Source: Vibrio orientalis CIP 102891 = ATCC 33934
GTDB taxonomy: Bacteria > Pseudomonadota > Gammaproteobacteria > Enterobacterales > Vibrionaceae
NCBI RefSeq assembly: GCF_000176235.1
Contig: NZ_ACZV01000004.1
Coordinates: 1,054,001 to 1,118,000, forward strand
Direction of reading: 5' to 3'
DNA: 64,000 nt
Part shown: piece after piece, positions 1 to 7,996 of the stretch
How positions within the stretch are numbered: the first letter of the stretch is position 1
Layout of the letters: each line of letters begins with the position of its first letter
Program-made: the position numbers and the translations under genes
The notes under the pieces: generated by a model
What the model was told of the DNA's origin: nothing
The model's database searches: none
The model's input: only the letters and a program-made list of their open reading frames with translations

Positions 1-137
1 ACGACACCAGACAAATTCTTGGCAGATACCTTACTTTCTGGCGAGGAAATTTTCGCATCAGATTCGCTTCCTCCACCACAGCCAACAAGCGCTATTGTTA
101 TCGCCCCAGCCCCAAGTTTTTTGACCAGTATTCCCAC
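1..137 (-). CDS. Partial lipoprotein, N-terminal end only
   Basis: Only the first 45 or so codons are inside the window; the gene runs off the left edge. Reading from a GTG at 137, a basic start (V-K-K) is followed by a short hydrophobic stretch and a lipobox L-V-G-C at residues 17-20, then a Gly/Ser-rich linker. This is a typical lipoprotein signal, so the mature protein should be acylated on Cys20 and anchored in a membrane. The reading frame stays open upstream of the GTG, so the true start could lie further out. It is divergent from the lipoprotein gene at 302 and both have the same C-G-G-G-S after the lipobox. Function unknown. Confidence 0.55.
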   Translation of the reverse strand, partial: MGILVKKLGAGAITIALVGCGGGSESDAKISSPESKVSAKNLSGV

Positions 138-194
138 CGTCCAGACTCCATGATTTATAAAACCAACAACAAAATTGAGCGGCGATATTAATTT

Positions 195-221
195 AAATGA
201 TATTTATTATCAATATCATTT
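195..221. repeat. AT-rich inverted repeat between divergent lipoprotein genes
   Basis: AAATGATATT (195-204) is repeated inverted as AATATCATTT (212-221) with a 7-nt loop. It lies in the shared promoter region of the two divergent lipoprotein genes. It could be an operator or a hairpin in one of the leaders; nothing else recognisable was seen between 138 and 301. Confidence 0.5.
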
Positions 222-301
222 GATCTTTTATTTCGATAGATGATTAAATGGCAGCAATTAATACTGTGCAAAATAGAATTCAATAAAATTATCGGTTGAC
301 T

Positions 302-2323
302 ATGCTTAAAAATTATCCAATGTGCAAACTGGCACTTTCTATTTCAGGTGTACTACTTCTCAGTGCTTGTGGAGGAGGCTCGGATGACTCGACCTCATCA
401 ACAAGTGGCGTTAATGCATACTCATACTCTTCTCTCAAAGAGTGTGCTGATACAGATCTAGACGGAGTATGTAGTACCTACGAACAACAAATTTCTGACA
501 CCAGCAGCTATTCAAAAATGATCAATGATAACGGTGCAATTCTGACGGCTCATGCTGGTTCACAGATGGTGTCACCATTCACCACTTTAGTGCACAGTGA
601 AATGCTGTTTAACCCGGCATTGAAGGGCGATGAACAAAGTGCCATCACCTATCTGCAAGAAGCACTCGGTGATAAAGTGGGGGTCAATTTTTCGCAGGTC
701 AATACCACTCATGGCCCCAAAGATCAGACCGAAGTTTTACTAAAAACTTTACGTCAAGCTCAGAGCCAAGGTCAGTTCGATCCGATGCTCAATATCGCCC
801 ATGCTCTTGATCTTATGATTGCCAATCAAACTCTTGATTTATCTAGTATTAATCTAAAATCTCAACCAAGCAGGCATGTCTCATTTGATGGTCTTCTTAC
901 CGTGCATGGCTCTCAGGTTGACTCATCACTCATTGGGGCGAAATCGATTACGTATAATCCTGCCAATCAAAAAATCGTCTTTTTAGATTCATCAGACAAT
1001 GTGAAGCACATTAGTATTGGTAATAGCAATAACGCAGTCAGCGCTTCTGCACACGCCTTATCTGAACTGACTACCATCACTCGCTACGATGACGACGATG
1101 ATGATGATGACGATGACGATGACGACCACCACGGCGGCAGCATAGATGATCTACTTGGATGGCAGCGCGGGGAACATCAACTTGTACAAATCCTGCCTGC
1201 ACTTAATAGCATTCAATCTTACAAGCTTTATCAACCTAAGCTAGTAGCTCAAGCCAGTGAACAGTGTGGTTCAAGTGGAACCAGTGGTATTTTCTTAACT
1301 AGCTTGCATGATAAATCCACCCAAGTTACTAAACATTCAAAGGTATCCATTGATGCGTACGGCGGCGCTTCAGGCAGCGTACCAATTCCGATCCCCAAAC
1401 CAACCCCAGTCAACCCAGATGCCGATCTATCAGCACAGCGCTGCTTCAATGATAATTTCAACTGGATGATGCCGCTCTACCAAAAGAAATCTATCCTTGC
1501 TGAACTAGACGATGGCATCTACGCAAAAGATAAACTGCGCCGATTAAGTGCTGACAAACTGGTAATGGGCTCGGAGAGTTACACGCTAACAGCGACCCAA
1601 GATTTTGTTGTTGCCTCACTTGATGAGTCAGAGCTTTTGATTGTCGATAGTGGTGCTGGCGGCAACGATGATGCGGTACTGATTGACTCGACAACATTAG
1701 CGCCTAAATCGACCATTGGTATAAACAATGCGAAAGCAGCAGCCTTCACAATTAACGATAAACTGATCTTTGGCCTTAAAGATAACAACGTAACCTGGGT
1801 GGAGAAGAGTCAATTCGCTACAGAGTTAAATAAGTTCCAATTAGATGCCGCTATCCATTTTGTAAAGTCATCACCCAATGGAAAGCAGTCGGCAGTGGTA
1901 ACCAATAGCTCGCTCTATTTGTTGGATAACAGCAAATACCAAGTGATTGAACAATTCCCGATTCAAGGCAGTGCAGTCAAAGACCTAAGAGTACTCAACG
2001 ACAAAGCCGTGGCCGTTGTGGGTAATTCCGTCGAGTATTTTCAATTTGCTAAAATTGCCGGTCCTAAACTCAAAGTCGCCGCCCAGCTGATTACCAACCG
2101 TCTCAAAGATCAATGGGCAGCAACAGCCACTGCCCACTGGAAAGCCACCAATATGGGATTTTTACTTGAAGAGACAGGTCTTGAAGCGTCAGTAGCGAGT
2201 AAGTTTGATTCCATTAACGTTCATTGGTTACCCACTGGTGTCACTCAAGCAAGCAGCGTGACTGGAGTAAACATCAGTGGTCTAGATAGAGGGACGTGGA
2301 TAACGTTATACAAACCTCTCTAA
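302..2323 (+). CDS. Hypothetical lipoprotein with poly-aspartate tract
   Basis: A 673-residue protein with a lipoprotein signal: basic start, hydrophobic core and lipobox L-S-A-C with the acylated Cys at about residue 23, followed by G-G-G-S. Residues 263-275 are an uninterrupted run of 13 Asp, then His-His-Gly-Gly; the run is encoded by mixed GAT/GAC codons. The C-terminal half has repeated short hydrophobic-strand segments (for example A-V-V-T-N-S-S-L-Y-L-L-D) that suggest a beta-propeller-like fold, but I do not recognise the family. I chose ATG 302; a TTG six bases upstream and an ATG at 320 are alternatives, and none has a good ribosome-binding site. Likely a surface or periplasmic protein that binds divalent cations through the acidic tract (inference). 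Confidence 0.75.
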   Translation: MLKNYPMCKLALSISGVLLLSACGGGSDDSTSSTSGVNAYSYSSLKECADTDLDGVCSTYEQQISDTSSYSKMINDNGAILTAHAGSQMVSPFTTLVHSEMLFNPALKGDEQSAITYLQEALGDKVGVNFSQVNTTHGPKDQTEVLLKTLRQAQSQGQFDPMLNIAHALDLMIANQTLDLSSINLKSQPSRHVSFDGLLTVHGSQVDSSLIGAKSITYNPANQKIVFLDSSDNVKHISIGNSNNAVSASAHALSELTTITRYDDDDDDDDDDDDDHHGGSIDDLLGWQRGEHQLVQILPALNSIQSYKLYQPKLVAQASEQCGSSGTSGIFLTSLHDKSTQVTKHSKVSIDAYGGASGSVPIPIPKPTPVNPDADLSAQRCFNDNFNWMMPLYQKKSILAELDDGIYAKDKLRRLSADKLVMGSESYTLTATQDFVVASLDESELLIVDSGAGGNDDAVLIDSTTLAPKSTIGINNAKAAAFTINDKLIFGLKDNNVTWVEKSQFATELNKFQLDAAIHFVKSSPNGKQSAVVTNSSLYLLDNSKYQVIEQFPIQGSAVKDLRVLNDKAVAVVGNSVEYFQFAKIAGPKLKVAAQLITNRLKDQWAATATAHWKATNMGFLLEETGLEASVASKFDSINVHWLPTGVTQASSVTGVNISGLDRGTWITLYKPL

Positions 2324-2329
2324 TCAAAA

Positions 2330-2388
2330 AAGCGGCATCAATAAACTGTTTCGTGGGGGTCAGGAGCAAGTTTTATTTGATGCCGCTT
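2330..2388 (-). terminator. Terminator of the candidate small RNA
   Basis: AAGCGGCATCA (2330-2340) pairs with TGATGCCGCTT (2378-2388), and ATAAA/TTTAT extend the stem past a bulged base. On the minus strand the stem ends in six U (2331-2326). The loop of about 26 nt is unusually long and contains the C-rich anti-SD segment. On the plus strand the T-tail is poor, so it mainly serves the minus-strand transcript. Confidence 0.7.
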
Positions 2389-2412
2389 GGTTTAGTCAGC
2401 AACCAGTAGCGG

Positions 2413-2517
2413 TTAAGCCAATAGATCGAGTAGATTCAACAGCGCCAATTTCTCCAACCTATTTGAAGAGCTGGCGAGTCGCGCTTGGTAGTAACGTATC
2501 ATTACTGCTTTTCTCAT
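2413..2517 (-). CDS. 34-residue small protein, SgrT-like candidate
   Basis: ATG at 2517 is preceded by TAAGGAGG with 5-nt spacing, one of the best ribosome-binding sites in the window. The peptide begins M-R-K-A-V-M-I-R-Y-Y-Q-A and ends with a leucine-rich amphipathic segment R-L-E-K-L-A-L-L-N-L-L-D. E. coli SgrT, as I recall it, is 43 residues, also starts M-R, has a Tyr-rich N-terminal part, and shares the spacing R-L-x2-L-x2-L-x3-D. SgrT blocks the glucose permease PtsG under sugar-phosphate stress. The likeness is weak in absolute terms because the protein is so short, but position beside an SgrR-type gene supports it. Too short for ordinary gene callers. Confidence 0.6.
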   Translation of the reverse strand: MRKAVMIRYYQARLASSSNRLEKLALLNLLDLLA

Positions 2518-2577
2518 CTTCGCCTCCTTAGTTGCCGCTATTTTCTCGCTTAATACGGAACGTAAAAACTAGCCAAA

Positions 2578-2624
2578 TAAATTTATTCCATTCCTCTTAT
2601 TGTCAATAATTGGCGAATTTCGCC
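2578..2624 (-). promoter_or_regulatory. Promoter and palindrome for the small RNA / sgrR divergent region
   Basis: A 13-bp palindrome GGCGAA-T-TTCGCC (2612-2624) lies immediately upstream of a consensus -35 TTGACA read on the minus strand (2606-2601); the -10 is only roughly placed at 2583-2578. The position is what would be expected for an activator site between sgrR-type and sgrS-type genes. Binding by the neighbouring regulator is inference. Confidence 0.45.
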
Positions 2625-2697
2625 TTCAAGCTGTAGAAACCGAGTGAAAATAGGAACAAACTAGATAACAACTGTGCTTGGTTTATTGAGAATTTCT

Positions 2698-4449
2698 GTG
2701 TCTGACTTAAATCTTATTCGTTATTACACTCGCCTGGTTCCTATGGGAGTCGGCGCTGAGATCAAAACCGCGCTACCTATGGTGGCCGAACTGCTGTTTA
2801 CCAGTCCACGCCACGCTCGTAATCTACTGAGCCAAATGCAGCAACTTGAATGGTTAAGTTGGACACCAAAACCGGGGCGTAATCAGCGTTCCACATTAGT
2901 ATTGAACCTAGAACTAGATGAGCTTAAAAATAGACTTGCCGCCAAACGTATTTTGCAAGGTAAGTATGAAAAGGCACTCTCTATACTCGATGATGACGAA
3001 ATTGCTTTCGGCAGGCTGCTACAAAGTACGTCGGGCGCCTCTGTCCGAGAGGGTATGCTCCATATCCAGCTTACCTACAAACGTCCCTTTGAACGCCTCG
3101 TCCCCCATCAGCTACAAAGATCGAGTGAACGGTATCTACTAAGGCAAATATACTGCTGCTTAGTCGGTAGTTCTCATAGCGGAGAATTGCAGCCACAATT
3201 AGCCCACCATTGGTACTATGACGAAGAAGCCCTGCAGTGGACTTTCTATCTACGCCCGAGTTTGAGCTTTCATAATGGTGCCACCATAGATGGAAGTTGC
3301 ATTAGTGAGCTGTTCGAAAAGCTAATGGCGCTCGAAGACTACCAAAGTGAGCTCCAGCATTTAGAGTCCGTCCACTCGCCAGCGCGAAATAAAGTGGTCT
3401 TTACGCTTTCTAAACCCGATCAAGGGTTTGGTGGACTTCTTTCCGGTGTTAAATACTCAATTCAACCACCAAACCAAGTAAGCCAATCAGCCTCTCGTCA
3501 AGTGATTGGTTCTGGGCCATTTGAGGTGACGGAGCATAGCCAAACAAAGCTGTGTTTACAGGCATTTGAGCGCTACTACAGCTGCCGAGCCTTAACCGAT
3601 CAAGTCACCATATGGCACCTAGACGAGCTAGGGCTGGAAAACCAGCAAATTCACACCAACCAACCTGGAGCCCAATCAAGTAAACAGTGCCACTACTATG
3701 TGTCTCATGCAGTTAGCCAGCGTACAGAAAAAGATGTGCAGAAGAGCCGGATAGAGGACGGCTGTATGTTCATCCTATTTAATCAAAGCGGGGCTCAGGC
3801 TCTAGATGATAGCCAACGACGTTTTCTCTCGACTTACCTCACTGCAGATAAAGTCTATCGCTACCTGGATGAAACAGACCGTTTATTTGGCTGCGAAATC
3901 GCTGAAAATCTTCTGCCTATGTGGCACAAGATTACTCGCCCAGAGATGCCTTCGGTCACATTACCTAAACAACTCAGCATTGCCGTCTACGACTATAGCT
4001 CCTTGTGGAACTGCGCCTCAGCATTGAAGTACTTACTTGAACAACAAGGCGTCGACGTCACTATCAATACCTACTCCTACCGCGAGCTAACTACTCGCTC
4101 TAGTCAGGGAGATCTTTCCGAATCTTTGATTATCACCAACATCAACCTAGATGATAATCGCCATGCGTCCGCTTTTAACAGTCTTTATCACAACCCCATT
4201 ATTCAGCGTTGTATTGGTGAAGAGTCTAAGCAGTGGCTAGTCCAACGTTTAGACGAGCTTCGTTCACAAACGCCATTAAATGACTATTTAGATGCGTTAG
4301 AGCCTATTGCGTCAGCACTGATTAACCAATTCTGGCTTTCACCACTCTTTCATCACAGGCAAACCTTACGCTTTCAAGGGGTCCTCAACGACGTGGCGCT
4401 AACTAACTGGGGCTGGCCCGACATAAAAAATGTTTGGTCTACTAATTAA
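2698..4449 (+). CDS. SgrR-family transcriptional regulator
   Basis: About 583 residues. The first ~110 residues are a winged-helix domain of the SgrR_N type (S-D-L-N-L-I-R-Y-Y-T-R-L, then a helix with S-P-R-H-A-R-N-L-L-S-Q-M), and residues ~150-570 resemble a periplasmic solute-binding protein of family 5 used as a cytoplasmic ligand sensor. In E. coli SgrR activates the sgrS small RNA during sugar-phosphate stress. I favour GTG 2698, which gives the family-typical start M-S-D-L; GTG 2674 in the same frame is possible. It is divergent from a candidate sgrS/sgrT-like transcript and 208 bp upstream of a ProXWV-type importer, either of which could be its target. The 4450-4657 gap is AT-rich with no clear motif. 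Confidence 0.85.
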   Translation: MSDLNLIRYYTRLVPMGVGAEIKTALPMVAELLFTSPRHARNLLSQMQQLEWLSWTPKPGRNQRSTLVLNLELDELKNRLAAKRILQGKYEKALSILDDDEIAFGRLLQSTSGASVREGMLHIQLTYKRPFERLVPHQLQRSSERYLLRQIYCCLVGSSHSGELQPQLAHHWYYDEEALQWTFYLRPSLSFHNGATIDGSCISELFEKLMALEDYQSELQHLESVHSPARNKVVFTLSKPDQGFGGLLSGVKYSIQPPNQVSQSASRQVIGSGPFEVTEHSQTKLCLQAFERYYSCRALTDQVTIWHLDELGLENQQIHTNQPGAQSSKQCHYYVSHAVSQRTEKDVQKSRIEDGCMFILFNQSGAQALDDSQRRFLSTYLTADKVYRYLDETDRLFGCEIAENLLPMWHKITRPEMPSVTLPKQLSIAVYDYSSLWNCASALKYLLEQQGVDVTINTYSYRELTTRSSQGDLSESLIITNINLDDNRHASAFNSLYHNPIIQRCIGEESKQWLVQRLDELRSQTPLNDYLDALEPIASALINQFWLSPLFHHRQTLRFQGVLNDVALTNWGWPDIKNVWSTN

Positions 4450-4657
4450 AATATTTACTTTGAACTCAAAACATCAAGCATTAATAGGTATGCAATTTTC
4501 AGGTCAAATCACATATAATAACCATATAACCTGTACCAGATTGAGAATAAAACCACATCAACAGTAACAAATTTTAGTCACAACAATCATATAATCATTT
4601 GAACTCTAAATATCAATTCACTACCATTACAGCGTATTCATTAAAAAGGAAATTCAA

Positions 4658-5647
4658 ATGAAACTAAAAACGGCTGCAATACTGACCTTAAGCGCAACCG
4701 CTTTCCAGGCTCAAGCAGACGAATGTGGTAAAGTCACTATCGCAGATATGAACTGGAATTCCGCGACAGTAATCGCCAATGTTGACCGATTCATTCTAGA
4801 ACACGGCTATGGTTGTGAAGCCGAACTTATCCCTGGTGATACCATGCCTACTGGTACATCGATGATTGAAAAAGGCCAGCCAGATGTTGCTCCTGAGCTA
4901 TGGAGCAACAGCTTAAAAGATGCCTTAGATAAAGGTGTGGCAGAAAAACGCCTTCGCTACGCAGGTAAATCACTCGTCGACGGCGGTGAGGAAGGCTTCT
5001 GGGTACCTAAATACTTGGTCAACAAATACCCAGAACTTGCAACTATCGAAGGTGTTAAGAAGCACTCAAAACTGTTCGAACACCCTGAAGACCCAGATAA
5101 TTCAGCGTTTTACAGCTGTCCAGCAGGTTGGAACTGTCAAATCAGTGCAGGCCACCTTTTCAACGCACTCGCACTAGGTGAGTCAGGATTTACTATCGTT
5201 GACCCAGGTTCAAGTGCTGGCCTGTCTGGCGCGATCGCAAAAGCTTACGAACGTGAAGAAGCATGGTTTGGTTATTACTGGGCGCCAACAGCCGTACTCG
5301 GTAAATACGAAATGGTCAAAGTTGACTTTGGTAGTGGTGTCGATGAAGCTGAATTTGTCGGCTGTACAACACAACCTGAGTGTGCAGAACCTAAACCAAC
5401 CATGTACCCACCTTCACCAGTACATACAATTACTACAGAAGAATTCGCTTCCCGAGCACCACAAGCTTACGAGTACTTTGCTAAACGTGGCTTCACGAAT
5501 GCTGATATGAACCAACTGCTGGCTTGGATGGAAGACAACCAAGCTGACGGCGAAGAAGCGATGTTCCACTTCCTAGAAAAGTACCCGCAAATCTGGACTG
5601 CATGGGTACCACAAGATGTGGCTGATAAAGTAAAACAAGCCCTATAG
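4658..5647 (+). CDS. ProX-type glycine betaine/proline ABC substrate-binding protein
   Basis: A 329-residue OpuAC/ProX family protein. It starts with a Sec signal peptide of about 20 residues ending A-Q-A, so it acts in the periplasm. The mature part contains the family features: D-M-N-W-N-S near the start, the Cys pair segment Y-S-C-P-A-G-W-N-C, and the aromatic G-Y-Y-W-A-P-T that contributes to quaternary-amine cages. Length matches E. coli ProX (330). The gene has a good AAGGA site and is first in an X-W-V order operon, reverse of the E. coli proVWX order. Substrate is probably glycine betaine, choline or proline; the exact one cannot be read from sequence. It is followed by a strong intercistronic hairpin. 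Confidence 0.88.
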   Translation: MKLKTAAILTLSATAFQAQADECGKVTIADMNWNSATVIANVDRFILEHGYGCEAELIPGDTMPTGTSMIEKGQPDVAPELWSNSLKDALDKGVAEKRLRYAGKSLVDGGEEGFWVPKYLVNKYPELATIEGVKKHSKLFEHPEDPDNSAFYSCPAGWNCQISAGHLFNALALGESGFTIVDPGSSAGLSGAIAKAYEREEAWFGYYWAPTAVLGKYEMVKVDFGSGVDEAEFVGCTTQPECAEPKPTMYPPSPVHTITTEEFASRAPQAYEYFAKRGFTNADMNQLLAWMEDNQADGEEAMFHFLEKYPQIWTAWVPQDVADKVKQAL

Positions 5648-5696
5648 AAACAACTCTAGAACTATCTTAGCGCTTAGGCGCTATCCTATAGATGTA

Positions 5697-5730
5697 CTCA
5701 TTCACCGCATAGCAACACGCGGTGAATGAG
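5697..5730 (+). other. Intercistronic hairpin after the binding-protein gene
   Basis: CTCATTCACCGC (5697-5708) pairs perfectly with GCGGTGAATGAG (5719-5730), a 12-bp stem with a 10-nt loop and no U-tail. A smaller inverted repeat AGCGC-ttag-GCGCT lies just upstream at about 5670-5683. Such stems after a binding-protein gene usually protect that part of the mRNA, giving more binding protein than permease (inference). Confidence 0.65.
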
Positions 5731-5748
5731 AATAAAAGGAACTTATTG

Positions 5749-6648
5749 ATGTCAAATGATAGCTGGTTCAACAGCTTTCCTGAAATGGAGCGTTCTGATC
5801 TTAGAGCGATTCGCAAGACGCTTGATGGCGCATACCGAGATTTTTCTCGTGAATACGGAGATATGATCGAATCATTCTTCGACCCTCTTCTTTCATTTCT
5901 TATCTGGTTTGAAAAGCTTCTTCTCTCAACCCCTTGGATGCTCGTTTTAGCGATCTGTACCGGCCTTGTCTATGCTGCTAGTCGCTCGTGGAAGCTTTCT
6001 CTTGGCTGTTTTGTTTCCCTCATTTTGATTGGTTATTTTGGAATGTGGGAAGATACGATGCGAACCTTAAGTATCATTACTGTCTGTACCCTACTCTCTA
6101 TTGTGCTTGGTATTCCAATCGGTATCGCGATGGCCCGCTCCAACCGAGTGCAATCTGTCGTTACTCCTATGCTTGATGTAATGCAAACCATGCCTGCATT
6201 CGTCTATCTAATTCCGGTGGTAATGCTACTTGGTATCGGTAAAATTCCAGGTCTAATTGCCGTTGTTATTTACGCTATTCCGCCGGTGATTCGTCTTACC
6301 AACCTCGGTATCCGCCTAGTAGACAAAGAAGTCTTAGAAGCCTCCACTGCATTTGGGGCGAGCGCAAAACAACGCTTGTTTGGTGTCCAGTTACCGCTAG
6401 CAATGCCAACCATCATGGCGGGCATCAACCAAACGATTATGATGTCGCTTTCTATGGTTGTGATCGCATCGATGATTGGTGTTAAGGGACTTGGTCAACC
6501 AGTACTTAAAGCCATCACCAACCAATACTTCACTCTTGGTCTTTTAAACGGTTTTGCGATTGTTGCTTTGGCGATCTTGTTCGACCGCGCTTCTCAAGCT
6601 TACGCAAAAAGAACACAAGCTCACCTTGGAGATCTAAAGCATGACTAA
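5749..6648 (+). CDS. ProW-type betaine/proline ABC permease
   Basis: A 299-residue inner-membrane permease with about seven hydrophobic segments. The start ATG 5749 has AAGGA eight bases upstream, and was chosen over an in-frame GTG at 5722 that lies inside the preceding hairpin. The N-terminal ~60 residues are hydrophilic, as in ProW. The EAA-loop region (E-A-S-T-A-F-G-A-S-A-K-Q-R-L-F-G-V-Q) that contacts the ATPase is present at about residues 200-220. It overlaps the ATPase gene by 8 bp, so the two are translationally coupled. Confidence 0.88.
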   Translation: MSNDSWFNSFPEMERSDLRAIRKTLDGAYRDFSREYGDMIESFFDPLLSFLIWFEKLLLSTPWMLVLAICTGLVYAASRSWKLSLGCFVSLILIGYFGMWEDTMRTLSIITVCTLLSIVLGIPIGIAMARSNRVQSVVTPMLDVMQTMPAFVYLIPVVMLLGIGKIPGLIAVVIYAIPPVIRLTNLGIRLVDKEVLEASTAFGASAKQRLFGVQLPLAMPTIMAGINQTIMMSLSMVVIASMIGVKGLGQPVLKAITNQYFTLGLLNGFAIVALAILFDRASQAYAKRTQAHLGDLKHD

Positions 6649-7867
6649 ACCACTTATCGAAATCAGTGGACTGTATAAGGTCTTTGGGGCGAAGCCTCAC
6701 ACGGTAATGCCGCGTGTAAAGCAGGGTGAAAGCAAAGATAAAGTCCTCGCAGAAACTGGCCACACAGTCGGACTGAAAGAGATTAACCTTAGCATCAAGC
6801 AAGGTGAAATCTTCGTTATTATGGGTCTATCTGGCTCAGGTAAGTCGACCTTAATCCGTCACTTCAATCGACTGATCGACCCAACAGAAGGGCAGATTCT
6901 AGTTGAAGGGACAGATGTTATGAAGCTCAACCAAAAGGAGTTGGAAGAGTTCCGTCGCCACAAAATGTCGATGGTATTTCAACGTTTTGGACTGCTCCCT
7001 CACCGCACCGTGGTCGACAATGTCGCTTACGGCCTAGAAGTTCAAGGCGTCGAGAAAACTCAGCGCCTTGATAAAGCCTATGAGTGGTTAGAAACAGTTG
7101 GCTTAAAAGGCTATGAAAAACAATACCCTTCTCAGCTTTCTGGCGGCCAGCAACAACGTGTTGGCCTAGCGCGTGCACTTTGTACTGACGCAGAAATCTT
7201 GCTGATGGATGAAGCCTTCTCTGCACTTGATCCTTTGATCCGCAGCGAAATGCAAGATCAACTGATTGAGCTTCAAGAAAAACTGCACAAAACCATCGTG
7301 TTCATTACTCACGACCTAGACGAAGCACTACGCTTGGGTGACCGAATTGCAATCCTGAAAGATGGCGAGTTGGTCCAGCAAGGGACTCCGGATGAAATCT
7401 TACTCCACCCTGCTGATGACTATGTAGAAGCCTTCGTTAAAGATGTAAACCGAGCACGTGCGCTGACGGTTGAGACAGTGATGAACCCGCAAGCTTATCG
7501 AATCAGTGCCAATACTATCCAAGAAGCCATCTCTCAGATGAAAGGCATCAAGCAAGACTACGCCTACCATGTGACTGACGAAGGTTACCAAGGAGTATTG
7601 ACAAAAGAGGGCTTAAACGACGCCGCCAGAGAAACCACTCAGGATGAAATCAGTCAAGAGATCTATGAAGAAGTCCCATCGGTGTCACCAGATGCTGCTA
7701 TCGAAGAAGTGTTGGTGGATACTATGTCGTACGACTACTCTTTGCCTGTAGTTGATGAAGATGGCAATTTGCAAGGCGAATTAGAGCGCAGTGCGGTCGC
7801 AGAAATTTTCTCAGAACCATCAGATGAAGAGCCGGCTGATAGCCCAAAGCTCGATAAAGCATCATAA
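6641..7867 (+). CDS. ProV-type betaine/proline ABC ATPase with CBS domains
   Basis: A 408-residue ATPase that powers the ProXWV-type importer on the cytoplasmic face. Walker A G-L-S-G-S-G-K-S-T is at about residues 62-70, the signature L-S-G-G-Q-Q-Q-R-V near 167, Walker B I-L-L-M-D-E-A-F near 187, and the switch His in F-I-T-H-D. The C-terminal ~120 residues form a paired CBS module, which in OpuA/ProV systems senses ionic strength and switches transport on in salt. It ends in a short acidic tail. Length is close to E. coli ProV (400). Last gene of the operon, followed by a strong terminator. Confidence 0.9.
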   Translation: MTKPLIEISGLYKVFGAKPHTVMPRVKQGESKDKVLAETGHTVGLKEINLSIKQGEIFVIMGLSGSGKSTLIRHFNRLIDPTEGQILVEGTDVMKLNQKELEEFRRHKMSMVFQRFGLLPHRTVVDNVAYGLEVQGVEKTQRLDKAYEWLETVGLKGYEKQYPSQLSGGQQQRVGLARALCTDAEILLMDEAFSALDPLIRSEMQDQLIELQEKLHKTIVFITHDLDEALRLGDRIAILKDGELVQQGTPDEILLHPADDYVEAFVKDVNRARALTVETVMNPQAYRISANTIQEAISQMKGIKQDYAYHVTDEGYQGVLTKEGLNDAARETTQDEISQEIYEEVPSVSPDAAIEEVLVDTMSYDYSLPVVDEDGNLQGELERSAVAEIFSEPSDEEPADSPKLDKAS

Positions 7868-7887
7868 TATTTGATGTTTAACTCTTA

Positions 7888-7914
7888 AAGCCTAGCTTCT
7901 CGCTAGGCTTTTTT
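7888..7914 (+). terminator. Rho-independent terminator of the proXWV-type operon
   Basis: AAGCCTAGC (7888-7896) and GCTAGGCTT (7902-7910) form a 9-bp stem with a 5-nt loop, followed by a run of T from 7909 to 7914. Confidence 0.9.
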
Positions 7915-7996
7915 ATTTCTGGCATCCAGCGCAAAATTTACTTGTCTCGCCCTTAGAGTCGTGTAAGTTAAGGCTCATAAATCTTCTTTCTAACCT

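Larger units (their letters stand above)
2325..2571 (-). ncRNA. Candidate SgrS-like dual-function small RNA
   Basis: Predicted transcript of about 247 nt, divergent from the SgrR-family gene at 2698. On the minus strand a perfect -35 TTGACA (2606-2601) is followed by an AT-rich -10 region near 2583-2578, which would start transcription near 2571. The transcript carries a 34-codon ORF with a strong Shine-Dalgarno (2413-2517), then a segment whose complement on the plus strand, TCAGGAGCAAG (2360-2370), looks like a ribosome-binding site, and ends in a U-tailed terminator. Length, orientation, small ORF, anti-SD segment and neighbour all match enteric SgrS, the glucose-phosphate-stress sRNA activated by SgrR. 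The start point and function are inference. Confidence 0.5.

Noticed and set aside
2353..2370. GTGGGGGTCAGGAGCAAG as a remnant of a REP-associated transposase element
   Set aside because: GGGGTCAGG-type strings occur near such elements, but no transposase or second copy is in the window, and the segment is better explained as the anti-Shine-Dalgarno loop of the minus-strand small RNA.
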